Positions 44,791-57,692 of a stretch of 64,000 nt of DNA are shown here, in pieces (position 1 is the stretch's first letter; each line of letters opens with the position of its first letter). Origin of the DNA: Pholiota molesta. Taxonomy: Eukaryota; Basidiomycota; Agaricomycetes; Agaricales; Strophariaceae. Where the stretch lies: assembly GCA_014925825.1 (NCBI GenBank), contig JACGCK010000083.1, positions 124,001 to 188,000 of the forward strand. Reading direction: 5' to 3'. Made by a program: the position numbers and the translations under genes. The notes under the pieces were generated by a model. That model was not told the origin of the DNA. It did no database searches and saw only the letters and a list, made by a program, of their open reading frames with translations.

Positions 44791-45862
44791 TCACTGCGTC
44801 TGCGCTCCATAACCCCGGATCCCCTCGGCGAAGGACCAAGACGTTTCAATATGTTTGGACTCCGTGATCTTCACACCCTCTGCTGTGATGGTAGCGATTT
44901 GATACTAAATGAAAGATCATACTTAATCACCTTTCGCCGATTTGAACCAACAAGCCACATACCTTGTTCAAACTCCTCGCATCACGGTAGAAAAGCACTT
45001 TCATGCTGTTCTCGATGATGGCGAGGGCCTGTTCTTCGGTCAAAATGTCCTCGTTTCCTTCTACAGCTGCACGCAGCAGGGGTTGAGCGAGGTGGGCACC
45101 AAAGCCTGTAGCAAGCGTTGATGCAGAATATGTGGTTCCTAGCAGATCGACATAGGCCAAGAATCTATCAATCGAAGTTCGAATCAGCAATTCGTCACAA
45201 AAATACGAATCCGCTTGCCTCTTGCCGTCTTTGAATCCGCCAACAAGAAGGGAGTTCCATAACGGGTTCATTTTTGTCCTTCGTGCGTACAACACTTGGG
45301 CAAGGTATTCATGAATTTCTGCAGGACCGAGAGAATGGCCATCTTGGGCTGTGAATTCATCGATGATGAGCTCGTCCAGCATAGTTTGGATGTATTGGAA
45401 ATCGGACATGTCGCCTCCAGCGCCGATGACGGTGGTGTTTCCTACAGGATGGAGACGTTGAACGTCTTTGAAACGGGCCAAGGATCCATAGGATGCTGTA
45501 CAAAATTATTTAAAACAACCGCCGTTGCGATACAGGGCCTGGATAGAACGCACCAAGGTTGTCTGCCGCCATCATAATGCCATCCTTGTACTTGATTGCC
45601 AAAACACTGGTTCCTGTTACGATCGGCTGTCTGCATCAGGGTATGTTAGCAAGAGCTACCGCCACTACTTGAGAGACGGCCTACTGTGTTCTTTGGACTC
45701 CGGCCGTGAAACTGTCGTTCTTGGGTCGTTGGTGAATAGGATAGGTTCCATACGCGTCGAATGCCTCATTTCGCTATCCAAAGAGTTCGCGTTGAGCGTT
45801 AGTTTCAACAAACATTCCATTTAACTCACTGGACGGCCCCAGTTTGTTGGAAAGTGATCCAT
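44791..45862 (-). CDS. PRE4: 20S proteasome beta subunit, beta-7 (Pre4/PSMB4 type)
   Basis: Non-catalytic subunit of the 20S core beta ring. Spliced model: first exon 45830-45862 (MDHFPTNWGRP), then exons encoding RNEAFDAYGTYPIHQRPKND, the processing site PIVTGTSVLAIKYKDG, LASYGSLARFKDVQRLHPVG, GAGGDMSDFQYIQTML, MNPLWNSLLVGGF, YVDLLGTTYSASTLATGFGA and, after a final intron, a tail ending EGIRGYGAQTQ. The long C-terminal tail and the FKDVQRLHPVG box are specific for this subunit. The TGTSVL start of the mature chain is that of an inactive beta subunit, as in the family. The length is normal (about 260 residues). Neighbouring genes are not proteasomal. Confidence 0.9.
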
Positions 45863-46171
45863 TTGTTCAAAGATGAATAGAAAAGTTGATGGACAATGTG
45901 AAGGAGATAGTAGCAGAGAACGCGCAAGAGGGACGCGTATTCACTATTGCTGATGTAATTGCATCACGTTCTCGATGATGCATCGATGATGCTGCGGCCC
46001 GGACGTCCGCTTAGCAGGCCTCAACCTTGCCTCAACTGCGAATTCAAACAAAGTTCAAACGTTCAATATTCAATATTCAATGGCGACTTCGGGGCCATTA
46101 ATTTCAAACAATAAATGAAGGTATTGTATAACTTGTAAGTACATGGATGGAATATATGTTTCACGTCGATT
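45863..46171. other. Short intergenic
   Basis: Between the proteasome promoter and the end of the sacsin-like gene. No gene; an att-rich triplet run caatattcaatattcaat lies at about 46062-46081. Confidence 0.5.
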
Positions 46172-46374
46172 CTACACATCTTCATCCGCTCCGGCGCTTT
46201 GGCGAACCATGAGAATGAAAGCGGCATTTATTTCTTCGTAATCAGCGCAATTTCTGAGGAGGTTCTGTGCGTTAGACTGCTCCGCCATTTCGCGTACTAA
46301 TACATACAAAAGTTAACAATAATATTCCCCGTAGAGAGATGAAGACTGACTCGAATCCACGGTCAATGGGGTCA
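46172..46374 (-). pseudogene. Out-of-frame C-terminal end of the sacsin-BTB gene
   Basis: The BTB C-terminus is readable in another frame from about 46411: EEMQKEIVGRRLMTPLTVDS, then after an intron REMAEQSNAQNLLRNC and ADYEEINAAFILMV, ending at a stop at 46172. Splice sites are intact. Compared with the first frame it is one base off at the homopolymer AAAA (46412-46415). Either the natural protein is truncated, or the sequence has a one-base deletion. Confidence 0.6.
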
Positions 46375-49300
46375 TCAATCGACGACCAACGATTTCCTTT
46401 TGCATTTCTTCAAAAGGTCGGGGATACGCCAATATCCAGACAATTGCATTATCTCGAGAAGTAGATCAAGAGGCGCATTATTCATTGGTTGAGTTCCAGT
46501 GTATATGTAATCTTTGTACGAAGATAAGGAAAGTTAGTATTAATAGTGGCAAGGCAGTCGAAGCACAGCACCAAACTGCGACGTACTTAAGATAGCCTGA
46601 ACACATTGTCTTGAATTTTCCCGCACCGGGAACTCTATTGGATCTTGAGGGGATGCGGCGCGCGATTCTATGAACCCGCCACAAAACGAGTCTGAGAAAT
46701 ATTCGCTAACCACAGCCAAGAAAGCGCGATGAGCAACCAAAGGAGGCAAATCACCAGAGCCGGATTCAGAACTGTCGGCAGGTCCAGTAATGAAAACAAG
46801 ATCTGTAAGGGAGTTTTGTTGCCGAAGAGCATCAAACCCTTTGCGAATTGCTTCTAGTTTCAATGTGTCGGAATTTGTGGAGTGCTCAGAGGAATATTGA
46901 GGATGATACACTTCGAGGACGCCTGCGACCCGAAGCAGTTTTTCGAAAGGCAGTAAGAAGTTGCGAACATAACGGAATGAGCCTTCCGTATCTTGCGTTT
47001 CAAATACTAGATGATCACGATCATCCCAATGCCAACCTTGCGTGTCAGGATCGTCGACGTTTAAGAAGAGACTACCATTGGAAATTTGATCAGCGATAAC
47101 TTGGCTGTTCTCAGCAGAGGCGTTGTCGACAAGGAAGGTGTATGTTTGGATCAAGTCATGTAAGATGATCCGTCGCTGTTGGCGCGATGCCGTGGCGGAA
47201 AGGGATGCAAGTGCTTGAAGATGGCGTATCTGATATGCAATGAGCTCAATAATTAATACAATATAGATGCTCGGTGAAGCCGGTGAAGACTTACTACTTC
47301 AGATATATCCGGTCGACCTAACGCTGGATGGGCAATGAGAACTCGCTGGTGAGGTTGTACAAGGAAGAGAGCTCGTTGCGTCCATGCCACGGCTTCGAAT
47401 TCTCTTTTGACAAGATTCAAAGGAGACACGATATTCGGTAAATTGGCGATATCCAACGGAATTGGTATTCCAGCTTCATTTTCCCTTTGATCGTCAAGAC
47501 GTCGCTCAGCATTCGTATTTCTAGGGATGAATGAGATCTGGTCAAGTTCGCGCCAAACTTCCTCATCATCTGCATCGACATGCATTGGGAGAGAAACACA
47601 GTATGTCTCGAAGAGGGCACCAGCTCGCACGATTTGCTCTTCATCTTGCCTGCTGGAAATTGCCTCGGCGCAGATCCGGAATATAGGAAGATCCAGCTGC
47701 GCATCGTTGCGCAGCCTATGTTTGTAGAAAAGGTGTTCTACTTCGGCGAGCTCGCGAGCGATGAAATGATCTGAATCGTCGCCAAAGATCGCCAGGAATA
47801 AGGGCGTTCTGGCATAGAGCTCGTTGGAAGGAGTCATCACTCTATTCGAGTTTGGAAGGGGGATGGGCTGTGTATATGAAGGCGGCAAGTGAGGAATCCA
47901 AGCGCGTAAAAATGCATTATAAAGCCGCAAATCCGAAACTTCCATGATGTCCGGCAAATCTAGCATATCCGCCACTTCCTCGAATGTTAGCGCCGTTTTT
48001 TCTAAGGACTTCAATCCTCCATAGTTTGCAACAAGGACGCGCATGAAGCGCCCTGCAGTGGCAATATTCAACCCATCGGGAAGCATGGATACGTCCGTTG
48101 CTGGACGATGCTTTTCTGGCATTCCATTCTTCACCGATCGCCAAATAGGAAGTCGCAGTGCAACGGGCAAGAGATTGTCGGGGATAGTTTGGACATTACG
48201 CCGCGCCCAGCTGGCAAATGCTATCAACAATTCTCTTTCGAGATCGCGGAATTTCTCGTCTAAAGCATCAATCAATGAAATAGCAGAGAGCACGTTTTCG
48301 AAATTCAAAGAGGGGAATCCTTGAGATTTTAGAAGGGGACGAAGGCTTTCTGGCGTGGGCTCTTCATCCAGTCGAACCACAATCAAGCCCAACCGATGGA
48401 GGGCGGCACGGAGCAATTCGTCTCCTTCTTTACTTCCGCCAACGAGTAGTGCTGTTCCTTCCTGACATTGGCTGAGAGAGACGAAGATATCGGGATGTAT
48501 GGTCGGGACCAATGGAAAGTCAAAAATATCAGGAGAACGTAGACCCAACAAAAAATATTCATCCCATGTGTTCCAAAATTCCGAGATCCACGCCTTTGTC
48601 TGAGAAGCAAGGCCACGGGCAGGAGAGCTGGTAGGCAGTGTTCCTTCAATGAAGCGCCTGATCCCTGTGGGCTGGAGGGGCATTACGTTGACACCCAACT
48701 TCAGAAGTTTCGGGACTCTAAGCTGAGGATGCACGAAATGTTGCGATGGGAAGTTATGACGGGCGGCAATAGTTTTCGGCGCCCACACGAAGTATTCTGT
48801 TGGATCAGAGGTATCGCTGAAAGTCCCAAAGCTTCCATCTTCAAGTGGCAATATGGGAAGCCCAAATAGGTTGCTTGGCGTACCACTGGGAATGCTGCTG
48901 GAAAGGTAGACGATAACGTCCTTTATAGTCTCGAGATTTGATTGGGTGATTGACGAAGAATCCTGTAGTATCTCCGTTCTCAAAAAATCCGGGGTGACTT
49001 TGGCGATATCAGATCGGTCTGGGTTCGTTGCGAGGCGATAAACAGCCTTTGGAAGTTCGACCATGTTATAAGGTCTCATATCAGCTAGTACGTCTTTGAT
49101 TTTGAGGGGCTCTTCTCCAGAAAGGACAGCTTCGGTTGCGAGGAGCGACATCACGGGATAGAAAGAACTCCGGAATAGTTTGCGGCCGGAATTCATTAGT
49201 TTTTGGGAATAGAAAGCATCAACGATGCTACGGGAATAAGGATCGTCATTGCTACGGTGCCATGGCCACCAGCTCTCATTGTCCCTGTCGTCGCCAAGTT

Positions 49301-52300
49301 GCAGCATTTGCTCGAGCACATAGAAGTATAGAGATGGAACGATTTCAGTCAGCAACCATCTGTTGTAACGCGTTTCTGGGCCGGCGTCATCGTCCATGCG
49401 GATCTGCCTTCGGTCAGAGGCTAGAATAAAGGAAGCCATGACATGGACTGGTAACGAATTCCGTATTGCGAGGGGAAGTGTTGAAAAGAATTTAAATTTA
49501 TCTGGCTTTTGGGGCGAATCCTCGAGTAGGAGGGCCAACCCAGCGACTGGGGGTAAGCGGAGACGAAGTTCTGTCGCGAGAGAGTGTAGATCTTCGGGAA
49601 TGTCAGCTTCCGGGACGGTGACGCTGGCGACTTTCCAAGTCGAGACGGACGTCGAGTGACCCGTTATTGCTATATGAGTCATCGAAAGTCCGTGAAGGGA
49701 GTCGATGCTATTTAGGGTGCGTTCCGCATCGAAAGACCATGTAAGTCTTTGGTGTCCATCCGAATCACGTATGAATCCTGAAATCCTCTTCATGCGAGTA
49801 AACAGTAGGGAATCCGAGGCCGACTCGCTAAATGACTTCACGATGTCCTTTTCTACATCATCTGCCGTCCATATGTTCCTCAAAATATATTCTGACGCTT
49901 CCAAATGTGAATGTTCGCGAAGAGGGAGAAGAAAAATGGTCTGAATTGGGCAACATATGAGCATGACGACGGAATTGCGGGGCGTGAACTATTTTGACTT
50001 ACGCCATTGTATGGAAAACTGTCTGAGATGTTGAAGCCAAATAAACCGTCTATGGGGGCAAGGTGGCTTCGATAAAACCTAGATATCAATAGGCATGAAT
50101 TATGGGTTAATTCTTCATAACGTTCACGGGAAACATACTTTCGAACATGATCTAACGGCAACAACAAAGCAGCTGAATCTCGAATAGGAAGGTGTGCTTT
50201 GGATGGATTCAGAAACAGCACTCGGTTATTTGACACAACAATGGCCAACTAAACATAGCATGCCTTATTTAGCCATTCGAATTGATGAATTATCGTACAA
50301 ATACGCACCTCCGTGAAATGGAACATCGTAAGAGCCCCAAGGCCAAACTGTCCGATCGTTTCGCGTTTGTTCTGCTTCCCGCCGACACTCGTGCGACAGA
50401 TACCAGTGAAATCTTCGTCTGCGAACGTTGCGTTGTTGTGAACAACCAAGGATGGAGATGTACAAAATTTCGCCATCACAGGGGATAGAGCATGAATTTC
50501 GGTTGCCTGATCGCCACGGAAGTTGTTGATAAGCAGACTGAATTCTGTCGCGTTCGCATCCGCTGCATTCGCAAGAAATTCGGTTGTGAATTGCTTCTCG
50601 GTGTACTGGCTCAGAGTTTTTCGTACGGTGATGACAGGTTTCTCGCCCATTTCCACGCCAGAAATGGCGAGGTCCGCGTATTTCAGCCCAAGCCGTCCCA
50701 AAGAGAGTTTTTGCGCCAGATTGTCCTCAAGCAAAGGATGAGAAATGAAGGAACCGTCCGGTGGGATCAGTCGAACTTGGTCTCCAATATCGTTGAAGAA
50801 CGTTTCCGAGAAGGGACGAAGAATGTTATTCACATCGGGAACTAACAGCCCTGAGCGGTCTTCCTCGTTGAGGTCAGATGGAAGAGAACGAAGAAGGCTG
50901 AGCGCAGCATTGACTACATTCAATGATGGAGCCTGATCGCGTGCCGACTGTAGCTTGGAGAGAATAGCGGCTGTCGACGGTCTTTGGAATGAAGTTGAAT
51001 AAATACATAATTCGAAGAGCTGGCAAATCAGATTCTCACCTATCCGCACATCCCATCCGTCGAAGGAATTTCCGAGTCGGTTGATCAGTATGGCAGATTT
51101 GAGAAAATCCGGACTCTGTTAATGGCTGTGAGAAGACAGCATTCGCCGTCTCTGAAAGCTTCCTATCAATCGTAGGCACCCATTTGCGGCCGCGTGTAAT
51201 ATCGTGTAACGGAATCAATTCCTCATCAGTAGATGTTCGACTGCCGATCTCCTTGATGATTTCGAAGACAACAGGGAAGGCATCCCCGGGACTATCAAGG
51301 GTGCAGGCAAGTTGGCTGAACAGGATTTGGATCGGCAGTGGTCTGTCCCATCCCAAGGCAGATTTCAAGGATGTGGGAATGGTCAATGTTGGATCAACGA
51401 CCGCCAAGACTTTGTCGAAAAGATGGCGCGAGAGCGTAGTGGCGTCGCGGCATTCCTCGAAGCCGCGCAGACCTTGATCGGTTGGTAGCCACTGTTGGCG
51501 CGGAGATAGATCCAGCTGTGCGTAGTTGAGACTCGTCTTGGCCATAAGAGACAGCAAATACTTCGAAAGGTCCAGCGATTTCCGAGAAGATGAAGTCGAG
51601 GCGATGGCTGCAATCGTCTCTCGGACAATGTCGACGGTTAATACGTCCTGCATCAGCTTCAAGGATCGCATGGATCGAATGATGCTGTCATCCGAGGGTG
51701 TCGAATTTCGAATTCTTCGCTCCAGGTTGTCGGCGTAAAGGGGCGCAATTGGCGATTTGGGGTCGACCACCTCGATAGGCTCCTTGCGGGAGCCAGCTTG
51801 TACTGCAACGAAGCTGGTCCGTTGAAGCGCTTCGGTGATGCGAGGAGGAATGTATCTCCAGTTTTGAGCCATGTACTTTAAGGCAGCAGCGTGAACGTGA
51901 TCCGGCTGCTCAACGAAGTGGTCGACAGTAAGAGACAATAACTCAACATCCGACAGATGTTTAGGATGAGCTGATTCAATGGAATTCATGATGAACGGCG
52001 GCGTCGTCGAAGAAAGCTGGAGGAATATGATGTCAGGAATGGAGGGCAGGAAGGTAGGCGTCTGGACATTTCTGACGGTGCAAGTTGAAGGGAGAGCAGC
52101 CCAAACCGTCGATAAAATCTGAGCGCCTTTAGGATACTGCGCAACTGGGAAGATGGGCAAGCTTCGCAACCGTTGAGTGCGCTGGTCGCCGAGTGGCCCG
52201 CGCAGACTTCCGGAACCGGATATATGATGAGCTATGTGCCCCAGAATTGCCTTACAAGCATCACCTGACAAGTTCAAGTCATCGAAGGACGACGGAAGAG

Positions 52301-54806
52301 AATCCAGTAGCGCATGGATATCTGTAATTGAGTTGGACAAGCCATATTGCATAAGAATGTTCTGAGCGGGCTCCGACAGCTCGGGATCAAGAAAGGGAAC
52401 GCCCAAGGACGCAAAATGCTGCACAGTCACCGGGTGTTCTCCGCGAGACCGGAATAGCGGTGAATCGGCCTTGCGCAGGCCTCGAGACGAAGGCAGCAAG
52501 AAGAGCTGGCGGATATTTGCGTACAACTCTGCCTTGAGCGGATACGTATTCTGCCAGATCCAAAATGCGGATAGCCATTTGCGGGCTACGGGGTCGGTTT
52601 GGGTGCGGGAGAGATCCAAGCCCAACCTGTTCGGGTAGACGGTAAGGTACTCGATGATTCGAGGTACGGCGAGGTTTTCAACGTTGAGCATGCCCGGACC
52701 ATAAGTGCGAAGAGTTTCTGCGACGCTGGCCGGAAGGGAATGTAGCGGAATCGCATTGTCATCGCAGGCACCGAAAACGTCAAATTCTGCACGTGTCAAT
52801 AGGATGAATAATGTTGTGTCGCCTGCAGTCCAAAGGGTGGCCTTCTGTTTATTGGGTAGTCGGATAAGGGGAAGGCCAATTACATTGCGGACATCTTTGG
52901 TGGAAAGTAGGTATGTCAAGATGGTGTGGTTGACATTGTCGTCGGCAGCGTGTAGCTCGTCGACATGATTCTGTTAACGCGTAATTGGACAAGTGCGCTT
53001 TTGCTCTGCAGATGGAAATCACATACCAGAAGACATTGATGGGCCTCGTTGGGCGTAAGCATACGAAGGTTGTCACGGCTAGAGTTCTTGATCAAATTGA
53101 CGATATACTGTGGCGGACGAGTCAACTTGAGGCCAACGGTGGTCAAAGCTTTCAAGACGTCGTCTGAAATGGTTCGATCTGCCGTGACCAAAGCATCTAA
53201 CGGACGGAATTCGGTAGGAGACGCCGTCATACCCCCAATCTGATAAACGGGCCAAATCGACGATTTCGCCGAAACAGAGACATCGAGCATTTTTTTGGGC
53301 AGGAACTCCCAGTAGACGTTTTCGCCGCTCGTTGCAGGAGACTGTTGTGGTGGCCAGGCCAGAAAAATGTCGCTGATCGTATCCTTTTCCGCCATGATTT
53401 CCAATAACAGCTTCCACCCTTGTGGTATATAACGATCAAACAGCAATTTGTTCCATTCCACCAAGACGCTATCAGAGTTAGATCAGTGCTTAACACAGAG
53501 GAAATACAATCATATTGGACGTACTGATCGTCACTCCCTGGCACGAGACCGATCTCGCGGGAATTACGCAGGTTTTGGCGCGACTGGGTCAGAGCGAAGT
53601 ATGCGTGTATGTGGATTGGGAATCTCGTAGGCAGCGGCAACGGCAAGAACGTAAAAAGCCGGCCAGTCGCAGTGTCATCTGGTGAGATAGTCAGAGGCAT
53701 CGCAAGCCCTACGGTGGGAAGGAGCTTGTGTTCTTTGAGGATGCGCGTTGTGATATCCGAGAAGCCTTTCGAGAGTAATCGGATCGCCTCTGCTTGGTCG
53801 AAAGCGCATTGTGCGATGCGCCAGACTCTTTCGTCGCTATCGCCTTCAATGAGGATGTTCACTGTCGCAGTGTATGTTTCGGCGATGGGGCCGTATTGAG
53901 ATCGCGGAGAACGAGAAATGGACAGCTCGGCCATACATGTGGAAACACCCCGTTCGTTGATATCGTAGATATCGATCTGCTGAATGTGCTGGAGAAAGAG
54001 CAAGGATATATCGATTTCCTCGAATACGAACTCGCGGAAGAGGTGTGCTATGTCGTCGGACGCAATAACCTTGGAGCTAATCCTGCTGGATGTCTGTCGA
54101 AGTGGACAGCGGATGATCGTTCCATCAAATCCGGACTGGGGTAATTGGGGGTTCAAAAAGTGGGTGAAGGAAGTTAATTGGCCAGGGTTGTTTCTCAATA
54201 TATGCGCTAGATCGAGGCGCTTCCCAGCTGAACCGGTGAATTGCATAAGTGGATCAAACATGGCAAAGGTATTGCCTGACACGATTTGGGGACAATCGGT
54301 AATCTGATTGGTTGTATATCAGTCAACGTTCAACCAAGTTATTAAGGATCGTTACATGGAACAAAGACCTGAAGCCAACGCCATATTTGCCAATTTTGCT
54401 ACAGAAAGCGTTATATGAAAGACAAACTAGAAAGAACCACGACTCTTACGATGAATCATCTGCTTTTGAGGATTCGTAGGCGAATTTTAGCGCGTGCCAA
54501 TCATCGGCAACGAAACTGGCATCGTTGAAGGCCAACAAGGCGGGGCCTTGGGTTGACGCGAGATCTGGATGGTAGAGTTCGGTTGTCGCGTGTGTTCTAC
54601 GGTCGAGCACGAAGCTCTATATGACCGTTAAGCGCGTTGAATGGGGAACCGAGAAAGCAGAAACAACCACGCACCTGCTTAGACGCCCGCGCATCGTCCG
54701 AATTCTGCAATATCTCCCTCAACAGACCAACCGAATAAGGATAGTTCCCCAAGATTCCTCGCAACGCTCCCACTGGGGTGGTTCCGTGGGCAAAGTCGTC
54801 CTCCAT
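46375..54806 (-). CDS. Sacsin-like giant protein with two HSP90-type ATPase modules and C-terminal BTB domain
   Basis: Minus-strand gene of about 8.4 kb and roughly 2,600 residues in a dozen or more exons. The ATG at 54806 begins MEDDFAHGTTPVGALRGIL and runs into LLREILQNSDDARASKQ, the sacsin-repeat ATPase box; KIGKYGVGFRSLFH follows. A second, more divergent module near 50250-50750 shows TTEFLANAADANATEFSLL, LVVHNNATFADEDF and ETIGQFGLGALTMFH. The region between and after (47253-52919) has the long helical repeat body of sacsin proteins. The C-terminus (about 46400-46830) is a BTB domain: LTDLVFITG, LVAHRAFLAVVSEYFSDSF, NYIYTGTQPMNN. Sacsin family members couple chaperone-like ATP binding to ubiquitin or proteasome interaction; BTB domains recruit Cul3 ligases, so a quality-control role is inference. 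The frame shifts near 46412-46415, giving a stop at 46375; see findings. Confidence 0.8.
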
Positions 54807-55503
54807 GTCGTGGTGAAGGTGTTGACTTTTGACGGCACTTCCCAGAATCGATGCCTCTTATATAGACCGTGGTATCGATGGGATCTTCCTCGTGTTCTTA
54901 TCGACTGCGTACCGGCGCCTAAGTCGGAAGTTGGCCAGAGAATCCCTAAGAATCCAGGTGTAAAAGTAGGCCTCGAAAACTTCCCAGTTGTTGGCAGTCC
55001 CAATGACAAGTCGCAGCAGATACAGCTATGATGAGATCAGAACAAGGACATCTTCATTCTGTCTGTCTTGATATCGTTGTGGGCGACTGCCGGAGGCCCT
55101 CGGCGCTGCGTGTCAAACTTTAAAGATGCGGATAAGAAAAGTTCGACCTATTGAGTAATTTCCCATCGTTTGCTTCCAACGCAAGCGTAATAGAGGATGT
55201 AGAGGGCTTATTTCCATTTTGACGATTTCGTCGTTGTAAGCGATCGCTTGAGAACAGCAGTGGTTGAGATGGAGAGTTAATGGCGCCGAGACCGGCTCCA
55301 GATCAGATCAAGCGCCGCCAATAAATCCACGTGATTAACGCGTCAATACGGCCAAATAAACGCGCAACAAAGGTAATTAAGCTTGCGCGCGATCAACAAA
55401 CTACTCTTCTTCTTACCACCATCACCTCCGCCGCCACCGCCCATCCGCAACCCATCCTCGGGCCATATTAAGACTCTAACAACCCCTCAACAACAACTGT
55501 GAC
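54807..55503. promoter_or_regulatory. Divergent region between sacsin-like and histone H4 genes
   Basis: No coding sequence supported. A CCAAT box at 55318-55322 (gccgccaataaatcc) lies about 180 bp upstream of the H4 ATG, with ataaac motifs nearby, plausible histone promoter elements. Confidence 0.45.
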
Positions 55504-55998
<495 letters not shown>

Positions 55999-56491
55999 AT
56001 CTATGGTTAGCATTTCCGCCAACCTTCGCTCGAACTGTTAATGAACTGCTCATGTGCAACAGTCATCATACCTCGTTCGTTGTCTTCAGGCCTCATGCTT
56101 TATGGATTTCTCTCCTCTTATGTTCTTCGTTGATGTACAATGTGTATAACATATCAAACCATACAATAACTATTTGTTAGTAAAAAGACACTCCATGTGA
56201 AAGCATTATCCTTCTGCTGAAGTATCGCACTAAAATCCGTCAAACGACCCGTCTTGCTCTGGACCTGGGCCCTGAGCAGCAGATGAGTAGATTGTTGCAC
56301 CGATGAATATTAGATAGAGCTGACTCATAGCCACTCGAAGGCATATCGTGCATGCCTCATGAGTGATAAGTGAGAGTTTGGGCACAATAGAGTGGGAGCA
56401 GTCAGGCGCAGTCCGAGTCCCATCTCCACTCTTGCGAAAGTCACAAGTGACTCGAATCGTGCGCCTCGGCTCCGTCGGTTGCGAAGCAAGA
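55999..56491. other. Intergenic between H4 and MRM2 copy 2
   Basis: 3' regions of convergent genes. No gene recognised. Confidence 0.5.
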
Positions 56492-57476
56492 TTAGTATGG
56501 ATCCCATCCCTGGCATAGAAAGTAGCCCTCTCGAGAAGTCGCCCGACTGGAATCGGGTTTGATATAATGCACATAATTGAAGTTCGGCTCCAAGTGCTCC
56601 TCGCGAAATTCTTGTAGCAACGGATGAGTGAAAAATTTGACGCTAGCAGGCATATTTCAGTATCTCCCGTACAACGGGGAAAGGAATTGAAACTCACAGC
56701 AGCACGCCACCACGCTTCCTCCCAATACTATCCGCCGTCCGCAAATTTGTCCTCGCAAACTCAAACACAGCTTCGCAAATCTCCAGACTCGCTTGCGTAT
56801 CACGGAAGTCGTGCCCAGTCACATTCGCCGCCATATCCGAGAGGATGACGTCCGCCTTGCCGAAGGGGTTCCCTGGCGCGATGAGCAGCTGCTTGATCTC
56901 GCGCGTCGTCGCCTCCGCCATGAAGTCGCCCTGGAGGGTGTGCACGCCGGGGATGCGCTGGACGGGGAGCAGGTCCACGGCGATGATCGTGCCGCGGCCG
57001 GTTTCCTCGTCCTTGCCGACGTCGTCTATGTTGAGCGGGTCGAAGTGCGCGAGGCGCTCAGGCCTGGGCCGGCCGCGCATGGGCTTCTTCGGTTTTCTTT
57101 CCACCGGTAATTCTTCATTGGAGTTTTCTGCACCACCGAGAGGGTCGTCTCCAAGCTCCCGCTCGTCGTTACTCTCCGTGGGATACGCCAATATCTCAGA
57201 CGACGCCGGCCGCCACCCGAGCTTGTTAGCGACGACCTGGCTCCACCCCCCTGGCGCCGCACCGAGGTCAACGACAGCATTGACGTCCGGCGCGTCTAGA
57301 AAGTGGTCCCAGTTCTCGTTGATCTCGAGCAGCTTGAACGCCGAGCGCGCTCTGTACGCCGCGGGGTCGCTGAGGCGCTTCTTCACATAGGGGTCGCGCA
57401 GCTGGCGAGAGGCCCACGAGGAGGACTTGGACTTGGACTTTTGGGAGAGCGCGATGAGGGTTTGCCGGAAGGCCAT
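56492..57476 (-). CDS. MRM2: MRM2-like mitochondrial rRNA 2'-O-ribose methyltransferase (copy 2)
   Basis: Exons 56698-57476 and 56492-56642 give 309 residues, one less than copy 1 (RRGRPKPE there, RGRPRPE here). All motifs are kept: FKLLEI Lys, VVDLGAAPGGWSQVV, VILSDMAANVTG, VKFF and TSREGYFLC, so the K-D-K-E catalytic set is complete. Differences from copy 1 are few and mostly in the C-terminal exon (QEFREEHLEPN versus QQFRDEHLKPN; GWDPY versus RWNPY at the end). Similarity extends through the intron, about 130 bp upstream of the ATG and about 20 bp past the stop. It shares a 216-bp divergent promoter with the TFIIIC subunit gene, a normal-looking housekeeping setting, so this is probably the ancestral copy. 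Product localisation to mitochondria is inferred from the family. Confidence 0.88.
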
Positions 57477-57692
57477 TCAAAGGATAATCTGGTCCTGCGG
57501 CTTGGGCATTTGGGAAGGAGAATATGTAGGTGGCCAGGAGTACGAAGCGCTAAAGTCGATGACAAGGAAAAAGCGGAGGCTGTTGCCAAGCAAGAACAAA
57601 CTCCGGGATGGAATGTCTGTCGGACTCTTGGAAGCAAACTCTTGGACCAAACCTTGACTTCGATTCTGTCCTTGTACCCATCGTATCATATC
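57477..57692. promoter_or_regulatory. Bidirectional promoter, MRM2 copy 2 and TFIIIC subunit
   Basis: 216 bp separate the two start codons. The MRM2-proximal ~130 bp are duplicated upstream of MRM2 copy 1, without the TFIIIC gene. Confidence 0.5.
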
